Position numbers and translations under genes: made by a program. From assembly GCA_022575985.1 (NCBI GenBank), contig JAKSXM010000129.1:1318501-1382500 (forward strand): a DNA stretch of 64,000 bases, in the 5' to 3' direction. The notes under the pieces are model-generated. The model searched no databases. It worked only from the letters and a program-made list of their open reading frames with translations, and was not told the origin of the DNA. Below are positions 10,720-22,000 of this stretch, piece by piece; within the stretch, counting starts at the first letter, position 1, and every line of letters begins with the position of its first letter. This stretch comes from Anagrus nilaparvatae. Taxonomy: Eukaryota; Arthropoda; Insecta; Hymenoptera; Mymaridae.

Positions 10720-12060
10720 AGATCTAATTTAATTTTTTTTAAATTTTACTATTCAATTTTTATATTTTTGCTGACTTTGTAAAGGTTGTAATGCGGTTAT
10801 TATAATTAATAATGTGATTTTTATATTATTTAAATAAAATACTTAACCCTCAGAAGCACGGGTAGGGTCCAGCGGACCCCATGGTAGTTTTAAAAAACAT
10901 GGCATTATCCTAAATCTATAATGGCACTTTCTGTATATTTTTGGTAATTTATTTTGGTAGTTGTATTACTCATCTACAACTATAAAAGCCCCAGAACATT
11001 ATATGTATTGGTTGCATGCGCTTTGAAAAATTTTTTTGGGGTCTGCTAGACCCCCTCGTGTAGTTACGTATTATTTTTTGCTTTAAAAAAATTGTAATTT
11101 TGTAAATATTTTTTAATTATCTGATTAATAAATCAATGTTTTATGAAAATTCAATAAAAGAATGTTCTTTAAATAATTTAAACATTGCAAATATTGCCCA
11201 AAACCTATTTGGTGAGAAAATTGAAAATTTAATGCATAAAGTTTAGAAAACGCAATGGGCAAAGATATATACTTCGGGTATGCTTTCAAGGTTATAAAGA
11301 ATATGATAGAAATGTGTTTCAATATTTGTGGAATTAGTTCATCATTTATTTTATATATTTTTTAAATAAAAAAACTATTTTAATTAAAAAAACTATGCAT
11401 ATAGAAAGTTTACAAAAAGGTGTCATTTTAATTCAAGGGAATAAATCATGTTTTTTTAATTTGAAATTTCTTAATTAAACTTCTTTAAAGTTTACTCTTT
11501 GGCAATTCCCGTTTAGTGGTTAAAATTTTATTTATAATTTTTTAAACCAATTTTATTGTTACTTAAAAAAATCACCCTTTTTATAATGCGAAGAAATTTT
11601 CTTTTTTTAATATCTTTAAACAGGCTAACAATTTTCAGTTTTTTATTTATAATCGCATAATTGAACTCTTCTGCGTTCTAAATAAAAAAAAAAAGTTGAT
11701 TTTGGACCAATTTTGAAGGAATTATAGACTTACAAAGTCGCTGGGGTCCGCTAGACCCCTCCCCCTCTGCTCTAAAGTTTTCGGAAGGCACCCGTGCTGC
11801 TAAGGTTTAAAGTTGAATTTATATTTATAAGGATTTTCACTAGTGTGCTAACGTTAATTTTACTATTTATTCATTCGATACGTTAAATGGAATGATCTAT
11901 ATATATATATTAATTATTTATTCAATTTTATTATTATTTGTTCAATATTAATTTTCTGGCTCCCTTAACCGGTATGATTTTGTCTGCTGCTGGTACTATA
12001 AAATAATGCCGTAAACAGGAAAAGAGGGGAGGTATGCTAAGTCAATAAAACGTGTTTTTT
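10720..12060 (+). repeat. Dispersed repeat A, copy 1 (split)
   Basis: The sequence to the left of 10846 and to the right of 11807 forms one repeat split by the piggyBac-like insertion. The same repeat, unsplit, lies at about 46960-47240. Shared landmarks include TTTATAAGGATTTT, ACGTTAAATGGAATGATC (similar in copy 2), ATTAATTTTCTGGCT and AAACAGGAAAAG. Function and class are unknown, and there is no coding frame. Confidence 0.75.
10847..11806. mobile_element. piggyBac-like non-autonomous element in TTAA
   Basis: The 960-bp element is bounded by TTAA at 10843-10846 and 11807-11810. Its ends are CCCTCAGAAGCACGGGT and, as reverse complement of the right end, ACCTTAGCAGCACGGGT (13 of 17 match). 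TTAA duplication and a CCC start are hallmarks of piggyBac. Three internal palindromes share a GGTC...GACC pattern, at 10865-10880, 11038-11054 and 11743-11759. No transposase is present. The unsplit copy of repeat A near 47005 supplies the empty site, with a single TTAA. Confidence 0.8.
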
Positions 12061-12100
12061 TACTATGATAGTAAAACAGAGATAAAATGTAGAAATATTA

Positions 12101-12350
12101 AAGACTTTTTTATAAATAATATAATTTTAAAAATCTTTGTATATAATATTTAGGACATTATTTAGCATCGATTCACTAAAAAAAATCTCAAGTTTTTTGA
12201 TTTTTGGCCTAACCTAAATTTTTCAAAAAATCAATTTATTCTCGGTGAAAAGTAGAAAATCAAAATATTGTTTATTGAATCGATGCTAAATAATGTCCTA
12301 ATCATTATACTCAATGATTTTTAAAATCAGATTATTTTTAAAAAAGTCTT
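12101..12350. mobile_element. Foldback element, 75-bp arms
   Basis: The arms at 12101-12175 and 12276-12350 are reverse complements with only a few mismatches. They share TAGGACATTATTTAGCATCG. The loop is 100 bp. No genes and no obvious target duplication. It fits a MITE of unknown superfamily. Confidence 0.75.
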
Positions 12351-12639
12351 GAATAATTAAGTACCTTAAAAATTAATGAAATTTCAAATGCTAATATCTC
12401 CGTTACTAGTCAATAAATTTTGAAAATTATTTTTTTAATTTTAAGGGACACATAACATGATCAATGGCTAAAAATATTAAACATTTCAGAAGTTTTGATC
12501 TCCAGAAATTTTTACCCATAAAACTTTAAACGCGTTTTAAGCGCGAAACTACTTTTATTCAAATGGCCGCAATATGATCTCAGGATTGGCTGGTCCGATT
12601 TCAAAAAAAGGTGGTGGGTTTTATTACTGTAGATATACT

Positions 12640-13415
12640 ACGCAACAATTTACCACTTTTTCATTAAAAAAATATTGGTTCCTCAATGAGGAACCATTGT
12701 GATAGGTCAAATTTTGATTTTTGATTTTTTGGCATATAAGCACGTTTTGGGACCTCAGGAAGTTAAAAAACCGGTTTTTAAAAAAAGTATGTATGTGTGT
12801 GTGTGTGTGTGTATGTAACCGGTAAAATTTCATTTTCATTTTTTCACAACCATTATGGAATTAATACCTAATTTTTTTTTCAAAAACTTTTTTATCAAAA
12901 AATCTCAAACTACTTATTTTTTTTTAATTTGGGAGTAATACCTCATTTATTTCCATGAAAGTACTTATATTTGAAAGTACGATTTTTACTTGATATGTCG
13001 AATCTGATAATTAATTTATTTGTATGAGAGTACTAGTTTTAGAAAGTTCGTTTATAGTAATTTTTTGGATCTGATACCAAATTTTTTCAAAAATTTTTTC
13101 TCAAAATTAAAAAAACAAAAAATTTAAAAAACCTGCAATATTTTTTTTTTTGGTGTAATACTTTATTTAGTTCTATGAAAGTACTCATATTTGAAAATAT
13201 ATTTTTTACTCGATATCTCGAATCTGATAATTAATTTTTTTTTAAATTTGGTCAAAAATTTTTGATCAATAAAAAAATACTTTTAAAAGTTAATAGAAAT
13301 GTATGTATGATTGCATGCTTGTAATCGATGATATCAGTGGCATATTAATGTATTAAGATCATTGTTTGAGGAACTTTAGTGTCAGCTAGTTGGCAGGGTA
13401 TTTTTTGCTTGCTTT
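12640..13415 (+). repeat. Dispersed repeat B, copy 1
   Basis: A related copy in the opposite orientation occupies 56196-56640. Shared landmarks are GGTTCCTC...GAGGAACCATTGTGA, ATATAAGCACGTTTTG, CCATGAAAGTACTTATATTTG (here in variants) and, at the far end, AGCTAGTTGGCAGGGTATTT. It contains a GT microsatellite at about 12787-12812 and internal half-repeats of about 200 bp. It is non-coding and the element class is unknown. Confidence 0.7.
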
Positions 13416-13795
13416 AGGGGATGTTAAAGGGTAAAAAAGGGGGTCGATTTTCTTACTTTTCTTTCAGGCGCTCCCATTTTTTTATTTTATCAAATTTTTT
13501 TCAAAAAGTTGTAAATTGTCACGTAATAGACCTTCTTGTTAAGAATATTTTTGGTTTTTCTTTTTTTTAGAATGCCGTTTCCGAGATCATCTAGCGGCCA
13601 TGCTTTTCAGGCCTCTACTTTGCTGCCCTCTATAAATGCTACTAATCATGATATTAAATATTTGTTTATTTTTTATTGAAGCTTAATTATTAATAACTAA
13701 TTAAAAAAATTTATAAAGTCAATCATAATAAAATAGCTGAGAAATAAAATAAAATAAAGATCGATTTTTTTCATTTTCTAATCTAATCTACAACC
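13416..13795. other. Non-coding, no feature recognised
   Basis: This spacer between repeat B and the large DNA transposon has no long frames and no clear repeat partner in the window. Confidence 0.5.
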
Positions 13796-13944
13796 TTAAA
13801 CTAAGTGAGGGTGATTTGTATGGTCGGGTCTTTAAAAATGCCCCAAAGTGTTTTTTTCTGAAATAATTTTTCATGATTTTTTTTATTATTGCTGTAAAAA
13901 CTTACATTAGCATGAAAAATTTTTTTCCTTTCAAGTCCGGATAG

Positions 13945-14803
13945 GAAAATTCCCTTGCTATCCGATTCCAAGGTCAAAAATTTTTTTCGAGTAGCGCATG
14001 CACGAGAAATTGCTAAGATAGGTTTTTTTTCATAAGTCAATTTCTCAAATGCCTATTAGTGAAAAATCTTCTAACCAGGCTTAAAATTTTTCTGAAACCT
14101 TATATTTTTCGGCAAAATAAAAATTTTGACGGGACAATGCTTTTTGGGAGCTCTAGATAAAAAAATAGCAGCTTTTAAAAGATCATTTTTTACAAATTTT
14201 AAATTTTCCGCCAAGTCACGTGACCAATCAAAAATCTGACCAAAAATTTGGATTCCGCAGGAAATTTTAAAGAAGAATATATCTTTTTATTTTTTCAAGA
14301 GCTTTCATGTTAAAACAGTGAAATAATAAAGAATTTTCTGATAAATTTTGAATAATTTGGTATAATTTAAAAAAAAAAATTCCTTAAAAAAATGAGATAT
14401 TTTAATCTTCCAATTTAAAATTTTGCTGCTTTAACATAAACGCTCTTAAATAAATGAAAACGTATATCCTTATGTAAAATTTCCCGCGGAATCCAAATTT
14501 TTGGTCAGATATTTGATTGGTTACGTGACTTGGCGGGAAATTTGAAATTTGTAAAAAATTATCTTTTGAAAGCTGCTATTTTTTTATCTAGAGCTTCCAA
14601 AAAGCAGTATCCCATCAAAATTTTTATTTTGCCAAAAAATATAAGGTTTAAGAAAAATTTTAAGTCTGGTTAGATGATTTTTCACTAATAGGCATTTGAG
14701 AAATCGACTTAAAAAAAAAACAGCCTATCTTAGCGATTCCTCGCGCATGCGTTTCTCAAAAAAATTTTTGATTCCGGAATCGGATAGCCAGGGAAAGGAC
14801 AAT
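13945..14803. mobile_element. Palindromic element nested in the transposon's left end
   Basis: Two arms of about 420 bp (about 13946-14370 and 14380-14803) are reverse complements, with outer ends CTTGCTATCCGATTCC and CTGGCTATCCGATTCC. The matching place in the right terminal repeat (near 19523-19530) runs straight through GGATAGGAAAGGACAATG, so it is the empty site. Arms include the words CGCATGC and CACGTGAC. No coding frame is credible. It is a long foldback element that landed after the host transposon had formed. Confidence 0.8.
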
Positions 14804-14932
14804 GTTAAAAATAGCTGATTTTTGAATTATCGGGGGGAACGCACGAATCATAAAAAAATCGATTGATTATTGTTAATTAGCATTAGAAATGACCCTAGAA
14901 TACGTCAGATAGCTGGGGAAATATCGCCGTCC

Positions 14933-15715
14933 CCCCTAAATCGATATAAACTACCCTTAAGTAGCTTAAAAAAGATAATCATTAATTATTGTTATAAAAT
15001 TTGATTAAAGTGAAAAGTATAAACAATATAAAAAGTGATTATTAACCAGAAAAATGTCATTTCCACCCCTAAAAATTAAAATACTGACTTTCAAAAGCTA
15101 ATATCCAGCTTGTATTGACGTCCAAAATAGATCATGCTTAAATGTTCAAGGAAATGCCTACTGCTAGAAAAAAATTATAGATTATTGTCAGGAAATGCAA
15201 AAAGTGATACCAAGAGTACATTAAGTTACTGGGTTAATATTAGTTGTACCCCTAAATCAATATAAACTACCCTTAAACAGCTTAAATTATCAATTTTAGT
15301 TATAAAATTCGTATAAAATGAAAAAAATGCTTAAAAATGATTTGAACAAACAGTATATCAACATAAAAAGTGACTAGTAACTGTAAAGATATCCATTTCA
15401 CCCCTAAAAATTAAAAAACCGACCTTCAAAAGCTAATATTAAGCTTATATTGACGTCCAAAATAGATAATGCTTAATTGTTCAAGGAAACGTCTACTGCT
15501 AGAAAAAATTATACATTATTGTCAGAAAAGGTAAAAAGTAGTACCAAAATTACATTAAGTGATTATATAATAGTTGTACCCCTAACTCCATATAAACTAC
15601 CCTTAAACAGTTTAAAATACATAATTATCAGTTATAGTTATAAAATTCTAGGTATAAAACGAAAAAAATGCTTAAAAATTGTTTGAACAGACAGTATGTT
15701 TTGTATAGTTATAAA
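14933..15715 (+). repeat. Subterminal tandem repeats, left end
   Basis: Two full units and one partial unit start with CCCCTAA at 14933, 15249 and 15579 (spacing 316 and 330 bp). Each holds TATAAACTACCCTTAA, a CCCCTAAAAATTAAA box and TTGACGTCCAAAATAGAT. The inverted counterpart is at 18540-19385. Arrays like this at transposon ends often hold transposase-binding sites; that role is inferred. Confidence 0.8.
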
Positions 15716-15946
15716 CTTAATAAAAAGGATCATTCGGCCACTTATTGTGTTTACCAGAACGCACCACGAGGAGGCGATCCTTTTTACGTTCCACGTTTTT
15801 AAAAAATTTTTTTTATTTATTTTTTTTATTTTTTTTTTTAGTTTTTTTATTTTTTATATTTTTTATTTTTTAAGTTTTTTTTCTATGTACATTTTTTATG
15901 CTTTTTTATATGCTTTTATTTTAATTTAAAGACCTTTAAACTTTTA
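15716..15946. other. T-rich spacer downstream of transposase
   Basis: AAAAAGGATC near 15722 pairs with GATCCTTTTT near 15785, forming an inverted repeat that borders a short GC-containing patch. The rest is T-rich and serves as the 3' flank of the minus-strand transposase gene. The frame at 15696-15929 is a by-product of the T-runs. Confidence 0.5.
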
Positions 15947-17965
15947 TTATTCAGAGTTCTCTTCTGGTTCAATAAGATTTTCGTCGTCACTTAAGTCAAA
16001 AACTTCTGAATGATCGGGTGCTGTTGGAATATGCAGCAAATATCTTGCGTATCCGAAGAACCACAATAGTAGCATTACGTGAGAACAGCATCCAACAACT
16101 CTTTTCCCTACTTTACAAATACAAGTATGCCCTATTATGGCATCTACTGATTGTTTTGTTTTATCAATCAAAATAAAAACAAAATATTTCGTGCTTGAAG
16201 AGTGCCTTGAGTTGACTCGAACTTTTATAAGTAAAACATTTTTAGGGTCAATATTTATATTGTAGGACTCATAATTAATTTTTAGATTTTCTTTGGACAC
16301 AAAAAATTCAAAGTCACCGTCTTCATTTATGTGATCTGAATAATAGTATGGTGCCATTTTCAATTGGTATGTACCACAACCATAAAATTCAAGGTCTTGC
16401 TTGTTAAGACGTGGAAATTCATCGAAAGAAGTTGATTCCATTCGTTCAAATGATGATCTACGCAAATGCAAATTCAAATCTGTTACTAGTTTTGAAAGCA
16501 TATTATCCTGATTTAACAAGGTGATCATTCTTTTATCTATTTTGATATCAAAATCGCTACTAAAAATTGGAGTGAATGTTAAGTTATAGATAGCACATGC
16601 GATTAGAAAATCATCATACGCTGTTTCTACAACAGTATTTTAAATTGTATTTGCAAAATAATGATTTTTCCTATTTATTCTACCATTCACCACTACAGTT
16701 ATGTAACGATTTTTTGTCACTATTCTGGATGTATTTGCTTGTTCAACTGTCAGTGGCTTTTTATGATCAGAGAATGCTGGAATCCTAGCTATAAAACCTT
16801 TTTTTTCTATTTCTTCTACTGAGTCACGAAAGCCTCTGTCTACGATAAAAACATCTTTATCCTGAAATTGTGTCCAAATGGGATGATCTAATAGTCCGTT
16901 AAGGATTGTTGCATCATTTTCGCTTCCAGGAAATGGTCCCCACACACCTGCAATTCTTCCATTAGGATAAACAGCCACCATTGGCTTTAAAAGATTGTAA
17001 TGTTTATGAACAGACCAACTTTTTTTCTGAAAATGGAAATCAAAGCTCTTTTCAATTTTTAAGTAGGTTCCATCAAATATTATAGCTCCTTTATCAGCGG
17101 ATCGTGTTTGAAGAATCTTTGATACTTCTGTTTGATTCGAAATAATAGAATCTCTAGACTCAGCAAAAGTCAAATATTTTTTTCTAAAATCCTGTAATAG
17201 AATATTTCGAATTGCTGTACAGTAGTTGCTTATTGTTTGCCTGGTAAAATTGTATTTGTTTTGCAACTCTTCAAAAGTGTATCCTCTTCAAATTCGAGAT
17301 AAGTATAACCCTAGAGCCATCTCATTATTATGGGTTCGTATATCTTTAATAAAATCTAGAATTATTTTAAAAGAGTCATGATTTACACCAGTTTCAAAAT
17401 GTAATTCTCTTGGTTGCATTTTTAAAAAAGATCGAGGCCTCAGTCTTGCTTCACGCTCCTCAATAACCATATTTTTTAAGGTGTATAAAAGAGATTTAAC
17501 TTCTTCTGAATTCATAGATGCATTTGGTTGGTTAAAAGCGAAGGTTTCTGGAATATTTATTCCAAGATTGGTAACATGACCAATACAGATTTTGTTACCA
17601 TAAGGTACATAAATATCGGTTTTTACAAAAATGTTAGCACATTCTTCTTTACTGAGCCGTCGAAGATTATCATTATTTTCACAGCCAAATAAACAGACAT
17701 TATGATTTTTGCTCTTCTTTTTAATGTCTAAAATTATTTTATTATTTTCGACTAATTGAATTCTTGCAACTTCATCATTAACTGATTCAAATGAACAAGC
17801 TTCTGATCTTTCTTCATCAGAATGGTTATTATCAATACTATGCTGACGTTTTCTTTTCTTATAACACTTTGTGCATTCAAATTCTAACGGATTATCCGAA
17901 ACTTCATGGTAATCGGATCCACCTTTCTTTTTAGATAGAGACTTATTGCAAACTCTACATTGCAT
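15947..17965 (-). pseudogene. DDE transposase with C-terminal SWIM finger, two stops
   Basis: One continuous minus-strand frame of 673 codons is cut by a TGA at 17288-17290 and a TAA at 16640-16642; there are no frameshifts. Residues 3-35 hold two Cys pairs (CRVC and CTKC), likely a zinc-binding head. A basic and acidic linker follows. A helix-turn-helix-like stretch spans about 225-255, around the first stop. The DDE_Tnp_4-type nuclease core follows, with Asp298 in IFDGTY and Asp376 in IVDRGF. In the VVVNGRI segment, the third catalytic acid expected nearby is not obvious and may be lost. Residues 605-619 carry CxC...CxH, a SWIM zinc-finger signature. The protein would cut and join the ends of the surrounding 6-kb element. 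Few lesions suggest recent inactivation. The family call rests on motifs only. Confidence 0.8.
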
Positions 17966-18539
17966 TTTAAAAAAGATGAATTAAATGAATAATAAAATTC
18001 TATGAAAATCTTAAGTAAATTAAAAATATTTAAGTTTATTAAAAAAATGAAAAAGTTTTGAATACTTTTTTTTATTTTTGGATAATAATTGTAGTCTATG
18101 ATTTGCGAATCACTTACATAAAAAATAAGTATAGAAATAAATATTTTTTATTTTTCATCAATTAATATTTTCGGAATAAATACATTCAAAAAAATATTTA
18201 AATTAAAAATAAATATCTTTTGAGAAAATTTTAAACAAAATGTTATAAAAATAGTTTTTTAAGGATTGTGCAGTTAATACAAATATTTAAATTCAAACCA
18301 ATTTTTATAATAATAATTATTATTTCTAAAAATAAATTCAATAAAAAATTCTAAAATTAATTATTAGCGCTTGTAGCACACATAAAACTTCATTTTTCAA
18401 AAATTCTAAGAAAAATATATTAAATAGAAATTGTAAAACTCAATTTTTAATGTTTTTAAAATAGTTCATAGTGTTTTTAATCATTACCTAATAAAAAATA
18501 TTCAGTTTTAACAAAAAGTATTTTATGGCGAAATGGGCA
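17966..18539. other. Upstream region of the transposase gene
   Basis: AT-rich DNA inside the transposon, between the transposase start and the right subterminal repeats. It should hold the transposase promoter, but no distinct element is visible. Confidence 0.45.
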
Positions 18540-19385
18540 TAATTACAGTTACTAATCACTTTTTATGTTGACATACTGTCTGTTCAAACCATTTTAAAAC
18601 ATTTTTTTCATTTTATACAAATCTCTCTTAATAACTATAATAGATGATTATGTGTCTTAAGCAGTTTAAGGGTAGTTTATATTAATTTAGGGGTACAACT
18701 TATATTAACCCAGTAATTAAATGTACTCTTGGTATCACTTTTTGCATTTCCTGACAACAATCTATAATTTTTTTCTAGCAGTAGGCGTTTCTTTGAACAT
18801 TTAAGTATGATCTATTTTGGACGTCAATATAAGCTGGATATTAGCTTTTGAAAATCGGTTTTTTAATTTTTAGGGGTGGAATGGAGATTTTTACAGTTAC
18901 TAGTCACTTTTTATATTCGCATACTATTTGTTCAAACCATTTTTAAGCATTTTTTTCTTTTTATACGCAATTTATATCTATAATTGATGATTTTGTGTTT
19001 TAAGCTGCTGAAGGGTAGTTTATATGATTTTAGGGGTTCAATTAAAACTTCCCCAGTTAGCTTATGTACTCTAGTATCATTTTTTGCATTTTCGGACAGT
19101 TATTTATAATTTTTTACTAGCAGTAGGCGTTCTTTTGAACAATGAAGCATTATTTATTTTTAACGTCAAAATAAGTTTACCATTAGCTTTTGAAAGTCGT
19201 TTTTATAATTTTCAGGGGTTGAAATGTCATGTTTCCGGTTAATTATCACTTTATATATTGTTATACTGTTAATTCAAATCATTTTAAAGTATATTTTTCA
19301 CTTTAATCGAATTTTATAACAATAATTAATGATTATCTTTTTTAAGCTACTTAATGGTAGTTTATATCGATTTAGGGGGGGTGGC
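18540..19385 (-). repeat. Subterminal tandem repeats, right end
   Basis: Three units run in the opposite orientation to those at 14933-15715, with landmarks TTTAGGGGTACAACT near 18687, TTTTAGGGGTTCAA near 19030 and TTTAGGGGGGGTGG near 19371 (spacing about 343 bp). They form the inner part of the right terminal inverted repeat. Confidence 0.8.
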
Positions 19386-19782
19386 GACATTTCCCCAGCT
19401 ATCTGACGTATTTTAGGGTCATTTTTAATGTTAATTAAGAATAATCAATCGATTTTTTTATGATTCGTGCGTTCCCCCTGATAAGTCAAAAATCAGCTAT
19501 TTTTAACATTGTCCTTTCCTATCCGGATCTAAAAGGAAAAAAATTTTCATGCTAATGTAAGTTTTTTACAGCAATAATAAAAAAAATTATGACCATTTAT
19601 GATCATTTTTCTTACTTTAATTACAAAACTCCAAAACACAAAAATGGCTGCCAAAAATCGAGATTTTGCTTGGGGAGGCTAAAAATTGGACTAGTGACTT
19701 ATTTTTGGTAGTATTTTCAGAAAAAAACACTATGGTGCAGTTTTAAAGACCAGACCATACAAATCGCCCTTACTTCATTTAA

Positions 19783-20353
19783 ATCTATCCATATTTAAGT
19801 TGAATCAAAATGTTAAAGTAATATAGTTAAGAAAAAAAAAATTTGTTAAAATAAGAAGTCATATACATTCAAAAAGTATAAAATGTAAAATTTAAAGAAA
19901 ATAAAATGATGTTTAATGAAATGTGAATGAGATCTCTGGAAGAAGGGCATAAATAATTTTTGTTTACGCGAAATTTTACCTTGCCATCAGGATTAGAGGT
20001 GTATGGGTTTTATTTTCAAGTAATGTAATTGTTAGTAAAATATTAAGCTCGAAAACGTGTCACAGGAGTATCACCTGTGACCGGGGTAATTCGAATAAAT
20101 ATAAAATATTAAGTAAAGATATGAGATAGTTAATTGGAGTAAATCCTAAGTCAGCAATAATTAGTGATGGCCAGACGTTAGCTCGTAAGAATTAAGCGTG
20201 AGAAAGATTAATTTAGAAAAGACAGTAAAGTGTAATGAGCTTAATAATGTCTCCTGATTGGCGAGTTTAGTCCTGTCTATACCTAAAAATTTGCATCTTA
20301 GCCAATTAACAAAGAGGCGTCACTACTGATCGCAGGGGAAAAAAGAGTTAAAT
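19783..20353. other. Non-coding spacer with a small hairpin
   Basis: GTCACAGG at 20059-20066 pairs perfectly with CCTGTGAC at 20074-20081. The remainder is more GC-rich than the general background and is probably decayed repeat, but no partner was found in the window. Confidence 0.45.
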
Positions 20354-20357
20354 ACAC

Positions 20358-21739
20358 CACGGTGACCTGGAAGCATTTTATTATTCGATCAAAATGACAA
20401 AAAAAAACCGTATGGTGGAGTGTTTTCTACACTAAAAAATGTCTACGAATTTTCTCTCCGGGCCTTCTATCCAGCTACTTTAAGCGTTTGCTGTCAATAT
20501 TTTCATATTTTCAAAATTGTCTTGATTTTTATAATGGATTTCCTTAAAATTGTGACCCTGAAAAACGAAAAAATTCGATTTTTGTCATATAAGACGTGGT
20601 AGAATTTCTGGGGAAAAAATATACAAGATCCTCTTGTAAATAATATTCAGAAAAACATATTTTGAAAACTAGTAACCCTTTATATTGGAATTCCTTAAAA
20701 TTGGGACCCTGAAACACGACAAAAATTGATTTTTCTCATATAACAGGTGGTTAAAAGCGAAAATAAATGGTTTCATCGGATTTCTGGGGAAAAAATACAT
20801 AAGTCACTTTAGTAAATAATATTTAGAAAATTTTATTTTGTAAACTAATAAACTTTTGTGATTGTTTTCCTTAAAATTGGGATCCTGAAACACGAAAAAA
20901 AATCGATTTTTCTCATATAAGAGGTAGTCAAAAGCTAAAATAAATGGTTTCTTTGGATTTCTGGGAAAAAATACATAATTCCCTTTAGTAATTTATATTC
21001 AGAAAAATTTATTTTGTAAACTAATAAACTTTTGTGATTGGTTTCCTTAAAATTGAGACCCTGAAACAAGAGAAAAATTGATTTTTCTCATATAAGACAT
21101 GTTCAAAAGCTAAAATAAATAGTTTCATCGAATTACTGAGAAAAAACATACAAGACCCTTTTGTAAATAATATTCAGAAATACTTATTTTGAAAACTGCA
21201 AACCTTTTTTAATAGATTTCCCTAAAATTAAGACCCTAAAAACAAACAAAATCGATTTTTCTGCTATACAACTTGGTCAAAAGCTAAAATAAATGGTTTC
21301 ATCGGATTCCTGGGGAAAAAATACTACGAGATATCAATTTGAACATAATCTAAAACAGTATTTAAATCCACTAGAAAAACTGAAAATTTTAAGAAAATCC
21401 CAATTTTGAGGAGACCAAAAAAAAACTTTCGAGAGCTATCGTGGGCTCGAAAATCGATGCTTTGGTCTAAATCCAACGAAAAACTTATTTTTTTTACTTA
21501 TATTTTCCAGTTCTGCAGGCGCGTTAGGAATCCTGGATACTTGGAAAAAAAAACAGTCTTATAAAAAAATTCAAATCATCATTATTCAAATTATAAAAAT
21601 ATTGACAGCAAACGCTTAAAGTAGCTGGATAGAAAGTCCGGATAGAAAATTTAGACATTTTTTAGTGTAGAAAAGACCTCAACATACAGTTTTTTTTTTT
21701 CATTTTGATCGCATAATAAAACGGTTCCAGGTCACCGTG
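20358..21739. mobile_element. CACGG-ended DNA transposon (Chapaev-like), non-autonomous
   Basis: The 1382-bp element has terminal inverted repeats of about 160 bp (20358-20520 and 21577-21739) beginning CACGGTGACCTGGAA. It is flanked by ACAC at 20354-20357 and 21740-21743. Ends starting CAC with a 4-bp duplication fit the Chapaev branch of CACTA-like elements; this is inferred. The interior is a tandem array, not genes. The frame at 20420-20602 lies inside the left terminal repeat and is not a gene. Confidence 0.75.
20540..21345 (+). repeat. Tandem repeat inside the transposon, unit about 176 bp
   Basis: Five units carry CCTTAAAATTG then CCTGAAA, TTTTTCTCATATAA and TCTGGGGAAAAAATA. Landmarks fall at 20542, 20693, 20869, 21044 and 21221. 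The array fills most of the internal space of the CACGG-ended element. Confidence 0.8.
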
Positions 21740-21832
21740 ACACAGGAAAATCGCACCTGCAACAGAGATCTTACTATATCATTGTACTATACCAACCGTA
21801 CAAGTTCATGTCCTATCCACGCCGGATGGAAC

Positions 21833-22000
21833 ACTGTCTTATATAAAAATTGGAATTTCAAATATTTTTATGCAATGATTGCATCGAAATATTTTTATTG
21901 ACTTTAGCAGAAACTATACGCTATTCTAAATTTTTTTCGAATAGTGTCCTATTATATAAAAAAGTCATAATTTCAAAAATTTTTATGCAATGATAGAATT
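21833..22000 (+). repeat. Satellite block, unit about 117 bp
   Basis: About one and a half units of the satellite described at 3045-3835, with TTTTTATGCAATGATTGCAT and GCAGAAACTATACGC. It abuts a copy of dispersed repeat C. Confidence 0.75.

Larger units (their letters stand above)
13800..19778 (-). mobile_element. Large DNA transposon with DDE/SWIM transposase
   Basis: The outer ends are inverted copies: AAGTGAGGGTGATTTGTATG at the left and AAGTAAGGGCGATTTGTATG as reverse complement of the right. TTAA lies at equal distance from both (13796-13799 and 19779-19782), so TTAA may be the target duplication, though this is weak in AT-rich DNA. The long terminal inverted repeats consist of a unique outer part and a subterminal array of 316-343-bp repeats. 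The transposase frame lies between them on the minus strand. The left arm carries a nested palindromic element. A TTAA target would suggest a Kolobok- or piggyBac-like group, whereas the nuclease looks like the DDE_Tnp_4 (Harbinger/IS4-like) type, so the superfamily is left open. Confidence 0.8.

Noticed and set aside
15696..15929. Possible small membrane protein
   Set aside because: The Phe/Ile-rich product arises from T-runs; low complexity and no support.
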